64,000 nt of DNA from Streptomyces regalis (GTDB lineage Bacteria; Actinomycetota; Actinomycetes; Streptomycetales; Streptomycetaceae): NCBI RefSeq assembly GCF_001509475.1, contig NZ_LLZG01000364.1, positions 1 through 64,000 on the forward strand, in the 5' to 3' direction. The position numbers and the translations under genes were made by a program. Within the stretch, counting starts at the first letter, position 1; each line of letters begins with the position of its first letter. The notes beneath the pieces are model-generated. The model had not been told where the DNA came from, searched no databases, and was given only the letters and a program-made list of their open reading frames with translations. Positions 1 to 12,302 of the stretch are shown here, one piece after another.

Positions 1-65
1 CGTTTGAGGAGCGGGGGTCCAGGGGGCAGAGCCCCCTGGCGGGGTGGAAGGGGCGGAGCCCCTTC
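1..65. repeat. Streptomyces intergenic inverted-repeat element
   Basis: Two hairpins follow each other: CCAGGGGG/CCCCCTGG (19-39) and GAAGGGGC/GCCCCTTC (47-65). The first ten bases are the reverse complement of 51431-51440, and the GC-rich part resembles 51380-51410 reversed. This is therefore a second copy, in opposite orientation, of the repeat at 51375-51451. It probably ends the transcript upstream of the window. The left part is cut by the window edge. Confidence 0.6.
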
Positions 66-119
66 AGGATGGGACGGGTAGGGGCGGCGGGGGCGAAAAG
101 CGAACGTAGGCTTCATCGC

Positions 120-1121
120 GTGAACGAAAACCCCACCTTCGCCCCCGCCACCGGCGTCGGTTCCATGCCAGGCACCGACGCCCGCGAGGCCGCCAAGACC
201 GTCACCGGGTCCTTCGAGGACTTCCCGTTCCTCCCCGAACTCCCCGCCCGCGGCCCCGGTGCGGACATGATCGGACGGACCACCGGGATGCTGGTCGAGC
301 TGTACGCGCGCGTGGAGCCCAGCGGATGGCGGATCGGCGACCGGCCGGGGCGGGACACCAGGCGGGCCCGGTCGTGGCTGGGGGAGGACCTCGACGCACT
401 GGAGGAGTTCACCCAGGGATACGAGGGGCAGCTGAAGGTCCAGGCCGTGGGGCCGTGGACCTTGGCCGCCGCGCTGGAGCTGAGGAACGGCGAGGCCGCC
501 CTCTCCGACGCCGGCGCCTGCCGCGACCTCGCCGCCTCGCTCGCCGAGGGCCTGCGGCTGCATCTGGAGGAGGTCCGGCGGCGCGTCCCGGGGGCCCAGC
601 TCGTCCTCCAGCTCGACGAGCCCTCCCTGATCGCCGTCCTGCGCGGCCAGGTCAAGTCCGCCAGCGGCTACCGCACCCACCGGGCCGTGGACCGGCAGGT
701 CGTCGAGTCGACCCTGCGGGACGTCGTCGGGGTTCACGGCGACGGCCCCGTCGTGGTCCACTCGTGCGCACCGGACGTCCCGTTCGCCCTGCTGCGCCGG
801 GCGGGCGCGGCGGCGATCTCCTTCGACTTCTCACTTCTCACCGAGCGTGACGACGACGCGATCGGCGAGGCGGTGGAAGGGGGTACCCGGCTGTTCGCCG
901 GTGTCGTCCCGGGCACGGACGGCCCATTGTCAGACCCTGCCGGTAGCGTCATGGGTGTCAGGACGTTGTGGCGCAGGCTGGGCCTGTCACCGGGGCTTCT
1001 CGCGGAGGCGGTCACGCTCACGCCGTCGTGCGGACTCGCGGGGGCCTCCCCGGAGTACGCGCGCCGGGCGCTCGCCCACTGCGTCCGGGCGGCGAGATCC
1101 CTCGCGGACAACCCAGAGTAA
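120..1121 (+). CDS. MetE-like (UROD/MetE family) methionine synthase-related protein
   Basis: The protein has 333 residues from GTG 120. An upstream ATG at 69 would add 17 Arg/Gly-rich residues with no sign of conservation, so 120 is preferred. It resembles the C-terminal catalytic half of cobalamin-independent methionine synthase: the N-terminus reads ATGVGSMPGTD and the zinc ligands of the family are present as His214-x-Cys216 and Cys304 (PSCGL). Full-length MetE is about 750 residues, so this is the short stand-alone form common in actinobacteria, whose methyl donor is not established. It ends 15 nt before ligA and is probably co-transcribed with it. The family call is firm; true methionine synthase activity is not proven by the sequence. 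Confidence 0.85.
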   Translation: MNENPTFAPATGVGSMPGTDAREAAKTVTGSFEDFPFLPELPARGPGADMIGRTTGMLVELYARVEPSGWRIGDRPGRDTRRARSWLGEDLDALEEFTQGYEGQLKVQAVGPWTLAAALELRNGEAALSDAGACRDLAASLAEGLRLHLEEVRRRVPGAQLVLQLDEPSLIAVLRGQVKSASGYRTHRAVDRQVVESTLRDVVGVHGDGPVVVHSCAPDVPFALLRRAGAAAISFDFSLLTERDDDAIGEAVEGGTRLFAGVVPGTDGPLSDPAGSVMGVRTLWRRLGLSPGLLAEAVTLTPSCGLAGASPEYARRALAHCVRAARSLADNPE

Positions 1122-3329
<2,208 letters not shown>

Positions 3330-3601
3330 CGGTTGAAGCCCACCGGATCGGCGCATACCAGATGCATACGGGTGGCTGGGGCGCATTCGGGCAACCGTTG
3401 ACGACCGCTGCCCGTGGAAGCCTTCTGCGGCCTACTGTTGAGGGGTGCGCCTGCCGTGCCCAGCTGCGGTTGGGGCATCCCCTTGCTCTGAGAGGGCTTT
3501 GAAGGGCGAGGGGAAGGGTTTTCCAACGCGGTGCCGTTGAAGGTTGTTGTCGGGCATCGGGCCGCGTGGCGTGGGCACCGCCGGCTGTGAGAGGGACGGG
3601 A

Positions 3602-5836
3602 ATGGAACCGACCGAGAGCGCCGCCCCGAACTCACGGCTGCGCAGGATGGCCGGCGTGTGGCGGGGGTGGGCGACGCGGACCGCGGAGCGTTCGCGCGCG
3701 GAAAGAGGCGCGGGAAGCGCCGCCGGGCAGCACACCCCGGCGGAGGGCCGCACCGCCGTGCAGCTCGGCGCCGAGCGCGCCGCCGATCTGCCGGACTCCG
3801 AGCACGAACGGCACCTGTCCTGGCCCGCGCTGCCCGCGGCGGTCGTCGCGGCGGCCGGGTTCGTCCTCGGCGCCGGGTTCTACCGGGCGTTCACCGACCA
3901 CCACGCCCTCTTTCCGTCCGGCACCGTCGGCTGGTCGCTGGCCGTGCTGACCGGCATCATCGTCGGCCACCTGGTCGCGCTCGGCCGCGCCCGCTGGTGG
4001 GGCGGCACCGGCTCCGGCGCCGCCCTCACCCTCGCCGTGCTGATGCTGTACGGCTGGGTGCCGGCCGGCATGGTCAGCCTCACCGTCGTCGTCCTGGTCG
4101 GCACAGCCCGCAGGGGCCGTTGGCGGCAGGGCGTGCTGCACGGCGCGGTGGACATCCTCGGCATCGCCGCCGGGGCCCTCGTACTGGCTGCCTTCGGCCG
4201 CGTACCGACCGTCGAGAAGCCCTGGAACCCCGACACCTGGACGCTCTACACCGCCCCCGGCGTGGTGCTCGTCGCCGTCGCCTATCTCGCGGTCACCCGT
4301 GTCCTGCTCTGGTACCTGCAGGCCCCGCGCGGCGGCCTGCCCACGGTCGCCCGCACGGCGCTGGTCAGGCAAGGTCTGGTCGCTGTCGCCCTGCTCGGCA
4401 TCACACCGCTGGTGTGCGTGGTCGCCATCGCCAAGCCCCTGCTGCTGCCGCTGTTCTCCATCCCCCTCATCGCCCTCGACTCCACCCTGTGGATAGCGCG
4501 GGCCAGGGCGGAGGAGCAGCTGCGCGACCCGCTGACCGGACTGCCCAACCGGCAGTGGCTGCTGGAACGCATCTGGACCGCGCTCGACGACGCCGAGCGC
4601 ATCGGCGCCCGGTCCGCCCTGATGCTGATCGACCTCGACCGATTCCGGTCGGTCAACGACACGCTCGGCCATCTCGCCGGTGACCGGTTGCTGTTGCAGA
4701 TAGCGGACCGGCTGCGCCTTGCCCTGCCGCGCGGAGCGGAGGCCGCGCGGCTCGGCGGCGACGAGTTCGCCGTCTTACTGCCCGTCGCCGACTCCACGAC
4801 GTCCGCGACCCGGGTCGCCCGCGGCCTCGTCACCGCCCTCAGCTCCCCGCTCGACCTCGACGGGCTCACCCTCGTCCTGGAGGCCAGCGCCGGCGTCGCC
4901 GTCTTCCCCGACCACGCCCTCGACGCCGAGGGGTTGCTGCGGCGCGCGGACGTGGCGATGTACCAGGCGAAACGGGACCGTACGGGCGTAGAGGTCTACG
5001 AGTCGAAGCGGGACTCGAACACCCCGGACCGGCTGGGCCTGCTGGGGGATCTGCGCCGGGCTCTCGACGCGCACGAGGTCGAGCTGCACTATCAGCCGAA
5101 GGTCCGCTTCGACGGACAGGTCGCCGGGCTCGAGGCCCTGGTGCGCTGGGTGCATCCCGAGCGCGGGAAGGTGCCGCCGGACGAGTTCATAGCGATCGCC
5201 GAGTCGTCGGGGCTGATGCCGCATCTGACGGAGTACGTACTGGAGACGGCGCTCGGGCAGGTGGCCCAGTGGCGCTCCCAGGGCCTGTACGTGCCCGTCG
5301 CGGTCAACGTCTCACCCCGTGACGTCCACACCCCCGGATTCGCCGGCTCCGTCGCCGCGCGGCTCGCCCGGCACGGGGTCCCGGCGGGAGCGCTCCAGCT
5401 GGAGATAACGGAACACGTCCTCCTGGAGGACCCGCAGCGCGCCGCGGACACCCTCGCCGGGCTGACCGGACACGGCGTGAAGATGTCCCTGGACGACTTC
5501 GGCACGGGGTATTCATCCCTCGTGCACCTCAGACGGCTGCCCGTGAGCGAGCTGAAGATCGACCGCTCGTTCGTGGCCCGGCTGGCCGTGGACAACGAGG
5601 ACGCGGAGATCGTGCGCTGCACGGTCGACCTTGCGCACTCACTGGGCCTGCTCGTCGTCGCCGAGGGCGTGGAGGACGACGAGACCTGGGAGCGGCTGCG
5701 GGATCTGGGCTGCGACGCCGTACAGGGCTGGCTGGTCGCGGCGGCGATGCCGCCGGAGGAGACGACCGCGTGGCTGCGGGCGCGGGGTTCGCGGGGGTGG
5801 GTGCGGCCGAAGGCGGCTCTTCCTGCGGCCGAGTGA
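3602..5836 (+). CDS. rmdB: membrane GGDEF-EAL c-di-GMP phosphodiesterase (RmdB)
   Basis: The 744-residue protein starts at ATG 3602 behind GAGAGGGACGGG; a GTG at 3566 is a weaker alternative. The N-terminus is followed by about six hydrophobic membrane segments (residues 75-305). A GGDEF domain carries an intact GGDEF at 385-389, and an EAL domain carries E511-A512-L513, LEITE, DDFGTGYSS and KIDRSF. All the usual metal-binding motifs of an active c-di-GMP hydrolase are therefore present. Its place directly after ligA matches S. coelicolor RmdB (SCO5495), which with RmdA degrades c-di-GMP and affects development. Whether the GGDEF half also makes c-di-GMP cannot be decided from sequence. The gene appears to have its own promoter in the 270-nt gap after ligA. 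Confidence 0.92.
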   Translation: MEPTESAAPNSRLRRMAGVWRGWATRTAERSRAERGAGSAAGQHTPAEGRTAVQLGAERAADLPDSEHERHLSWPALPAAVVAAAGFVLGAGFYRAFTDHHALFPSGTVGWSLAVLTGIIVGHLVALGRARWWGGTGSGAALTLAVLMLYGWVPAGMVSLTVVVLVGTARRGRWRQGVLHGAVDILGIAAGALVLAAFGRVPTVEKPWNPDTWTLYTAPGVVLVAVAYLAVTRVLLWYLQAPRGGLPTVARTALVRQGLVAVALLGITPLVCVVAIAKPLLLPLFSIPLIALDSTLWIARARAEEQLRDPLTGLPNRQWLLERIWTALDDAERIGARSALMLIDLDRFRSVNDTLGHLAGDRLLLQIADRLRLALPRGAEAARLGGDEFAVLLPVADSTTSATRVARGLVTALSSPLDLDGLTLVLEASAGVAVFPDHALDAEGLLRRADVAMYQAKRDRTGVEVYESKRDSNTPDRLGLLGDLRRALDAHEVELHYQPKVRFDGQVAGLEALVRWVHPERGKVPPDEFIAIAESSGLMPHLTEYVLETALGQVAQWRSQGLYVPVAVNVSPRDVHTPGFAGSVAARLARHGVPAGALQLEITEHVLLEDPQRAADTLAGLTGHGVKMSLDDFGTGYSSLVHLRRLPVSELKIDRSFVARLAVDNEDAEIVRCTVDLAHSLGLLVVAEGVEDDETWERLRDLGCDAVQGWLVAAAMPPEETTAWLRARGSRGWVRPKAALPAAE

Positions 5837-5888
5837 GCTTGTCGCACGGGGGCGCAGCGGCCTTCCCGGGACGTAGGAGTTCCGCGCG

Positions 5889-6476
5889 CTAACGGCTCGC
5901 CTCCGCCGTGAAGTGACCCGTCAGCAGCTCCAGTCGCCTCTCATGCGCTCCCTCCGGTAGCCGCCCGCTGCGCATCAGCGTCACCAGACCGTGCAGTCCG
6001 GCCCAGTACGTCTCCGTCAGCAGGCCCGGGTCGTCGCCCTCGGCGGCGATCGGCTCCACCGCCGCCCGCAGTTCGGCGAACGCCTCCTGCAGCGCCGCCG
6101 GGGCCTCGGGCGTGGCGAACGGCAGGTCCACGCGGAGCGTGAACATCGCGTCGTACAGCGCCGGGCGGCGCCGCGCGAACGCCGTGTACGCCTCCCCCAC
6201 CGCCGCGAGCGTCTCGCGCTTGCCCTTCGCCGCCCTGGATGCCGTACGCAACTCGGCGGCCATCTCGGCGCAGCCCTGCACGGCCACCGCCGCCATGATC
6301 GCCTCCTTGCCCTTGAAGTGGCTGTAGAGGACGGGCTGGCTGTACTCGATCTCGGCCGCCAGGCGGCGCGTGGTGACCGCCTCCCAGCCCTCGGCCTCCG
6401 CGAGCTCCCGCGCGGCCGTGACGATCAGCGCCTCGCGCTCCGCTCGTTCGCGCTCCTTGCGCGTCTGGATCGACAT
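5889..6476 (-). CDS. TetR-family transcriptional regulator (WHG-type)
   Basis: This 195-residue protein has an N-terminal helix-turn-helix (TTRRLAAEIEYSQPVLYSHF, about residues 35-55) and a ligand-binding domain ending in a WAGLHGL motif, typical of TetR proteins with a WHG domain. It is transcribed away from the DUF4267 membrane protein at 6564. Two near-identical dyads lie in the gap between them, so it most likely represses both genes. The inducer cannot be predicted. A charged N-terminal tail (RKERERAERE) precedes the HTH, as is common in this family. Confidence 0.92.
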   Translation of the reverse strand: MSIQTRKERERAEREALIVTAARELAEAEGWEAVTTRRLAAEIEYSQPVLYSHFKGKEAIMAAVAVQGCAEMAAELRTASRAAKGKRETLAAVGEAYTAFARRRPALYDAMFTLRVDLPFATPEAPAALQEAFAELRAAVEPIAAEGDDPGLLTETYWAGLHGLVTLMRSGRLPEGAHERRLELLTGHFTAEASR

Positions 6477-6487
6477 GCCAGGAATTC

Positions 6488-6551
6488 TAGCAGCGCTAGC
6501 ACAACTGTCGATGCTCTGCTAGCTTCGCTCTTGTCCCTAGCGCTGCTAGCG
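6488..6551. promoter_or_regulatory. paired TetR operator sites
   Basis: CTAGCAGCGCTAGC (6488-6501) and CTAGCGCTGCTAGC (6538-6551) are inverted copies of one dyad, and a half copy CTGCTAGC lies between them at 6517-6524. One site is 12 nt from the start of the TetR gene. The other abuts the ribosome binding site (GAGGAG) of the divergent gene. The arrangement suggests autorepression and repression of the neighbour. Confidence 0.7.
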
Positions 6552-6563
6552 AGGAGTGAAGAC

Positions 6564-6935
6564 ATGACCGTGACCGCCTACACCCTGGCCGTCGTGCTCA
6601 ACCTGTTCTGCGTGTTCCTCGGGTACCAGTTCCTGTTCCAGCCCGCCTCCGCCGCCACCGGCTACGGCGTCCCCGCCCGGCCGGACGGCGACGCCGGCGC
6701 CTATCTCTCGATCAAGGGCCTGCGGGACGGCACCTTCGGCCTGGTGGGCCTGGCGCTGCTGTTCTTCGTCGGCGCCCGAGCCGAGGCCTGGTTCATGCTC
6801 GCCGTGGCGATCGTGCCGCTCTTCGACACGCTGATAGTGCTGCGGCACGGCGGTACGAAGGCCACGGCCTTCGGGATTCACTTCGCCACGGCGGTCGTCG
6901 TACTCATCAGTGCCGCCCTGCTCTTCCTCGTCTGA
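6564..6935 (+). CDS. DUF4267-type small integral membrane protein
   Basis: This 123-residue protein consists almost entirely of four hydrophobic segments (about residues 5-23, 50-68, 72-88 and 104-122). It includes the conserved-looking stretches GLRDGTFGLVGLALL and PLFDTLIVLRHGG, which recall the DUF4267 family. ATG 6564 is preceded by GAGGAGTGAAG. No enzymatic motif is visible and its function is unknown. It is divergent from the TetR gene at 5889-6476 and probably its target, as the twin operators show. Confidence 0.8.
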   Translation: MTVTAYTLAVVLNLFCVFLGYQFLFQPASAATGYGVPARPDGDAGAYLSIKGLRDGTFGLVGLALLFFVGARAEAWFMLAVAIVPLFDTLIVLRHGGTKATAFGIHFATAVVVLISAALLFLV

Positions 6936-7069
6936 GTCCGACGAGGGCCAACGCGTCACGCTGACCGCAGGCACCGATGGCGCCGGCCGGGAAACCGTTG
7001 CACGGCATCCCGCCCTCGCCCCATAGGATTGGCCCCAAACCACACGTACTCACCCCAGAGGATCGCTGC

Positions 7070-7366
7070 ATGCCTGGCATCACGCGCGAGGAGGTCGCCC
7101 ACCTCGCCCGGCTGGCGCGTCTGGAGCTGAAGCCCGAAGAGCTTGAACACTTCGCCGGCCAGCTGGACGACATCATCGGCGCGGTGGCCCGCGTCAGCGA
7201 GGTCGCCGACCAAGACGTACCGCCGACCTCGCACCCGCTCCCGCTGACGAACGTCATGCGCGCGGACGAGGTCCGTCCCTCGCTCACCCCCGAGCAGGCG
7301 CTCTCCGGCGCCCCGGCCCAGGAGCAGCAGCGTTTCAAGGTGCCGCAGATCCTGGGGGAGGACTAA
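7070..7366 (+). CDS. gatC: Asp-tRNA(Asn)/Glu-tRNA(Gln) amidotransferase subunit C
   Basis: This 98-residue subunit of the GatCAB complex holds GatA and GatB together and stabilises the amidase. The start [20 protein letters not shown] and the C-terminal [11 protein letters not shown] are typical GatC. ATG 7070 follows AGAGG; the frame is open further upstream without homology. The stop lies 6 nt before gatA, so the two are translated from one transcript. The complex makes Gln-tRNA(Gln), and often Asn-tRNA(Asn), by transamidation. Confidence 0.97.
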   Translation: MPGITREEVAHLARLARLELKPEELEHFAGQLDDIIGAVARVSEVADQDVPPTSHPLPLTNVMRADEVRPSLTPEQALSGAPAQEQQRFKVPQILGED

Positions 7367-7372
7367 GAAGTC

Positions 7373-8877
<1,505 letters not shown>

Positions 8878-8881
<4 letters not shown>

Positions 8882-9120
8882 GTAAGGCACTGTCCAAGGC
8901 CAAGGGCTTCAAGAAGTCCAAGTCCGGCCTGTACCTGTCCATGGCCACCACCGCGTTCGGTGCGGTCAGTGTCGCCAAGCAGGCCAAGCTGGCCCGCACC
9001 GAGAGCGACACGCTGCGCCTGATCGACGCCGCCGTGTCCGCCGCCGCGATCGTCACCGGCCTCGCCATCCTCTACCGCGAGCTGAAGCGGCTGGGCGACG
9101 ACGACGTCCTGCTGGGCTGA
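8878..9120 (+). CDS. conserved small membrane-associated protein between gatA and gatB
   Basis: The 80-residue product starts at GTG 8878, overlapping the gatA stop by 4 nt, and ends 15 nt before gatB. It opens with a lysine-rich basic helix ([16 protein letters not shown]), then carries two modestly hydrophobic stretches (about residues 18-33 and 51-67) and a charged tail. No known domain is recognised. The tight wedge inside gatCAB suggests a real, co-expressed gene in streptomycetes, but whether it touches the amidotransferase is unknown. An acidic/basic pattern and good third-position GC support coding. Confidence 0.75.
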
Positions 9121-9135
9121 GAGGGAAGTTTCACC

Positions 9136-10650
9136 GTGACCACCACGACCGACCTGGTGTCGTACGAGGACGCGCTGGCGTCGTACGACCCCGTCATGGG
9201 CCTCGAGGTCCATGTCGAACTCGGCACCAAGACCAAGATGTTCTGCGGTTGTTCGACGGCTCTCGGCCAGGACGCCAACACGCAGACCTGCCCCGTCTGC
9301 CTCGGCCTGCCCGGCGCGCTCCCGGTCGTCAACGCGACCGGCGTCGAGTCCGCGATCAAGATCGGTCTCGCGCTGAACTGCGAGATCGCCGAGTGGTGCC
9401 GTTTCGCCCGGAAGAACTACTTCTATCCGGACATGCCGAAGAACTTCCAGACCTCCCAGTACGACGAGCCGATCGCCTTCAACGGCTACCTCGACGTACA
9501 GCTGGAGGACGGCGAGACCTTCCGCGTGGAGATCGAGCGCGCCCACATGGAGGAGGACACCGGTAAGTCGACGCACGTCGGCGGCGCGACGGGCCGTATC
9601 CACGGCGCCTCGCACTCCCTCCTCGACTACAACCGCGCCGGTATCCCGCTGATCGAGATCGTCACCAAGCCGATCGAGGGTGCGGGCGAGCGTGCTCCCG
9701 AGGTGGCGAAGGCGTACGTCCGTGAGCTGCGCGAGCTCATCAAGGCGCTCGGCGTCTCCGAGGCCCGTATGGAGATGGGCCAGATGCGCTGCGACGTGAA
9801 CCTGTCGCTGCGCCCGAACGGCACCGAGAAGTTCGGCACGCGTTCGGAGACGAAGAACGTCAACTCGCTGCGGTCCGTGGAGCGCGCGGCCCGCTTCGAG
9901 ATCCAGCGTCACGCCGCCGTGCTGAGCAGTGGCGGGACGATCATCCAGGAGACGCGCCACTTCCACGAGGACACCGGGTCGACGACCTCGGGCCGCGTGA
10001 AGGAAGAGGCCGAGGACTACCGGTACTTCCCCGAGCCGGACCTCGTTCCGGTGGCCCCCTCGCGCGAGTGGGTCGAGGAGATCCGGGCGGCGCTCCCCGA
10101 GATGCCGCTGGCCCGCCGTAACCGCCTCCTCGCGGAGTGGGGCATCTCGGCCACTGACATGCAGGCGATCCTCAACGCCGGTGCGCTGGACCCGATCGTC
10201 GCGACGATCGACGCCGGTGCCGACGCCGCCTCCGCCCGCAAGTGGTGGATGGGCGAACTCGCGCGCAGCGCCAACGAGTCGGGCAAGTCGCTGGACGAGC
10301 TGGCCATCACGCCGGAGCAGGTCGCCCGGGTCACGGTCCTGGTCAACGAGGGCTCCCTCAACGACAAACTGGCCCGCCAGGTCATCGAGGGCGTTCTCGC
10401 GGGCGAAGGCACCCCGGACGAGGTAGTCGAGAAGCGGGGCCTGAAGGTCGTCTCCGACGAGGGGGCCCTGGGCACCGCCGTCGACGAGGCCATCGCCGGC
10501 AACCCGGGCATCGCGGACAAGATCCGCGGCGGCAAGGTGGCCGCGGCCGGCGCCCTGGTCGGCGCGGTGATGAAGGCGACCCGGGGTCAGGCCGACGCGG
10601 CGCGCGTCAAGGAGCTGATCCTGGAGAAGCTGGGCGTCAGCGAGGGCTGA
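9136..10650 (+). CDS. gatB: Asp-tRNA(Asn)/Glu-tRNA(Gln) amidotransferase subunit B
   Basis: This 504-residue subunit binds the mischarged tRNA and carries the kinase/transamidase site. It contains the GatB signature ([18 protein letters not shown]), the cradle motifs [14 protein letters not shown] and MRCDVNLS, and a C-terminal helical YqeY-like domain (about 400-504). GTG 9136 is preceded by GAGGGAAG. It is the last gene of the gat operon, which ends at the strong hairpin at 10669-10706. Confidence 0.98.
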   Translation: MTTTTDLVSYEDALASYDPVMGLEVHVELGTKTKMFCGCSTALGQDANTQTCPVCLGLPGALPVVNATGVESAIKIGLALNCEIAEWCRFARKNYFYPDMPKNFQTSQYDEPIAFNGYLDVQLEDGETFRVEIERAHMEEDTGKSTHVGGATGRIHGASHSLLDYNRAGIPLIEIVTKPIEGAGERAPEVAKAYVRELRELIKALGVSEARMEMGQMRCDVNLSLRPNGTEKFGTRSETKNVNSLRSVERAARFEIQRHAAVLSSGGTIIQETRHFHEDTGSTTSGRVKEEAEDYRYFPEPDLVPVAPSREWVEEIRAALPEMPLARRNRLLAEWGISATDMQAILNAGALDPIVATIDAGADAASARKWWMGELARSANESGKSLDELAITPEQVARVTVLVNEGSLNDKLARQVIEGVLAGEGTPDEVVEKRGLKVVSDEGALGTAVDEAIAGNPGIADKIRGGKVAAAGALVGAVMKATRGQADAARVKELILEKLGVSEG

Positions 10651-10668
10651 TACCTGCAGGCGTGAACC

Positions 10669-10706
10669 CCGAGGGGGATGCATCAACGGCGATGCATCCC
10701 CCTCGG
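10669..10706. terminator. bidirectional hairpin terminator between gatB and methyltransferase
   Basis: A perfect 16-bp stem (10669-10684 with 10691-10706) and a 6-nt loop lie between two converging genes. There is no U-tract on either side, as is usual in high-GC actinobacteria. Confidence 0.8.
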
Positions 10707-10713
10707 CGCGTTC

Positions 10714-11517
10714 TCAGATACGGCGTCCTACGAGCCGTACGAAGCCCAGCGCACGGCCCTCGTCGAGCCGTACCATCTCGCCGACCTGGCGGGCCATCGT
10801 GCGATGGAACTCCTCCGGGCTCTCCTCGGCGATCACGTCGCACCACAGCAGCCAGTCCCGCCAGCCGTCGTCCAGCCAGTCGGCGGCCTCGACCTCCACG
10901 GTCCCGCTGCGCGTCCACTGGCGTCGCCACCAGTCGGCGGTGTGGAAGCACCAGAAGTCGGGCTCCCAGTAGGGCTTCAGATGCTCCGGAGGCTCGGCTC
11001 CCGCCGGTTCCTCCCGCAGCGCGGGCACGACGACACCGATCCGCCCGCCGGGCTTCAGCAGCCGGGTGAGCGTGGGCAGATAGAGGTCGTCGGTGCCGAA
11101 GTACTGGTACGCGTCGATGCTCACGATCGCGTCGAAGCTGCCCTCGGCGAACGGCAGGTCGTGCGCCTCGGCGTGCACGGGCAGCACACGGTCGGCGAAA
11201 CCGGCCTCGGCGATGCGCCGGGCGTTCTCGTCGGGCTTGACCCACAGGTCGGCGGCGGTGACCTGGGCGTCGTACTCCCTGGCCAGGAAGACGGAGGTCA
11301 TCGCCCGGCCGCAGCCCAGGTCGAGGACGCGTGCGCGGGGGCGCAGGGCGTCCAGGCCGAGGGCGGGGGCCAGCCACTCCAGCAGCCACAGCGCGTTCGG
11401 GCCCATCTGGTTGTCGATGACCCAGCGGGCGTCGTAGCTGTTGCTGCGCGGGTAGCGGGCGTGGGTCAGCCGCTGGGTGAGGGCCTCACTCGAGGTCCTC
11501 GGGGTGATGTCCGGCAT
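10714..11517 (-). CDS. class I SAM-dependent methyltransferase
   Basis: This 267-residue protein carries the SAM-binding motif I (VLDLGCGRAMTS, about residue 66-77), an acidic residue after strand 2 (TAADLW), and the post-motif region FDAIVSIDAYQYFG. Its last motif lies in LTRLLKPGGRIGVVVPAL. It looks like a small-molecule methyltransferase (Methyltransf_11/25 type); the substrate cannot be predicted. It converges on gatB and stands alone, with the start ATG only a short distance from the next gene's leader. Trp-rich segments in the C-terminal third are unusual for the fold and may shape the acceptor site. Confidence 0.85.
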   Translation of the reverse strand: MPDITPRTSSEALTQRLTHARYPRSNSYDARWVIDNQMGPNALWLLEWLAPALGLDALRPRARVLDLGCGRAMTSVFLAREYDAQVTAADLWVKPDENARRIAEAGFADRVLPVHAEAHDLPFAEGSFDAIVSIDAYQYFGTDDLYLPTLTRLLKPGGRIGVVVPALREEPAGAEPPEHLKPYWEPDFWCFHTADWWRRQWTRSGTVEVEAADWLDDGWRDWLLWCDVIAEESPEEFHRTMARQVGEMVRLDEGRALGFVRLVGRRI

Positions 11518-11705
11518 CGGTGAACGGGCTCCTTGAGTCCTTGAAGGCGGAAGGGGATACGGAGGAGCTCGGCCGGACGCTCAAACAATGCACCTGCCCA
11601 GGTCGGCGGCGGTGTGCCGCGGGAACGGCTGACCTTCGGACGCTAGCAGCCCGCCCTGCGGACCGGCATCCGGTTTTCCGGCGCTACGCGCTACGCTCGC
11701 CCGCC

Positions 11706-12065
11706 ATGAGTGGACGCGGTGATTCCGAGATATCCGAGACGGGGGAGGACCGGACCGAGACGCCCGACGACGAGCACGTCGAGGAGTTCGAGGGGCTGGA
11801 GGACGGCGAGGACCCGGCGCAGGTGGCGCGGCGGGCCCGCTGGGCGGCTGCTGTCGCCGGGGTGCTGCTGACCCTGGCCGGGCTGTCCGCGTCGGCAATA
11901 CGGGTCACCCGGTCCGCCCCGGCCCTCGTCCCGGCCGCCTATGCATTCGGCGCCGCCGTCTGCGCGCTCGCCGCGTTCCTCGGTTCGCGGGGTCGTACGC
12001 GGCGGGCGCTGTGGCTGCTGGTGGCCGGTGTGATGGTGATGGCGCTGGGGGACCAGTTCGACTGA
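11706..12065 (+). CDS. small acidic-tailed membrane protein
   Basis: This 119-residue protein has an acidic N-terminus (residues 1-37, rich in Glu and Asp) followed by three hydrophobic segments (about 47-66, 72-90 and 98-113). ATG 11706 gives the natural start; the frame is open earlier without plausible protein sequence. No family is recognised. It is preceded by a 190-nt gap and lies upstream of an MMPL transporter, but nothing indicates a shared job. Confidence 0.65.
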   Translation: MSGRGDSEISETGEDRTETPDDEHVEEFEGLEDGEDPAQVARRARWAAAVAGVLLTLAGLSASAIRVTRSAPALVPAAYAFGAAVCALAAFLGSRGRTRRALWLLVAGVMVMALGDQFD

Positions 12066-12240
12066 GAAGTTCCCGGTGAGTGCGCGTAATTCTGTGAGAG
12101 GCGCCACGTTCGGCGACAGGGTGGCCGTTACTGTCCTGTGATCTGCCTCCCACTCTTGTGAATAAACCCACGAACGCGGCAAACGATCATTTTCGCCTGC
12201 AAGAGTTTGCTTCACATCGCTCACGCGTTCTTTGCGGGCT

Positions 12241-12255
12241 GTTCACCTCATGAAC
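12241..12255. promoter_or_regulatory. dyad in the AT-richer leader of the MMPL gene
   Basis: GTTCACCTCATGAAC is a perfect 5-5-5 palindrome, followed by another GTTC half site. It sits in the 237-nt gap 12066-12302, which is noticeably richer in A+T than its surroundings. The position 48 nt before the MMPL start fits an operator. The cognate regulator is not identifiable. Confidence 0.4.
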
Positions 12256-12302
12256 GATTGTTCCCGGCCAAAGATCCACAAATCGTCCCTGGGAGCTCGT
12301 TC

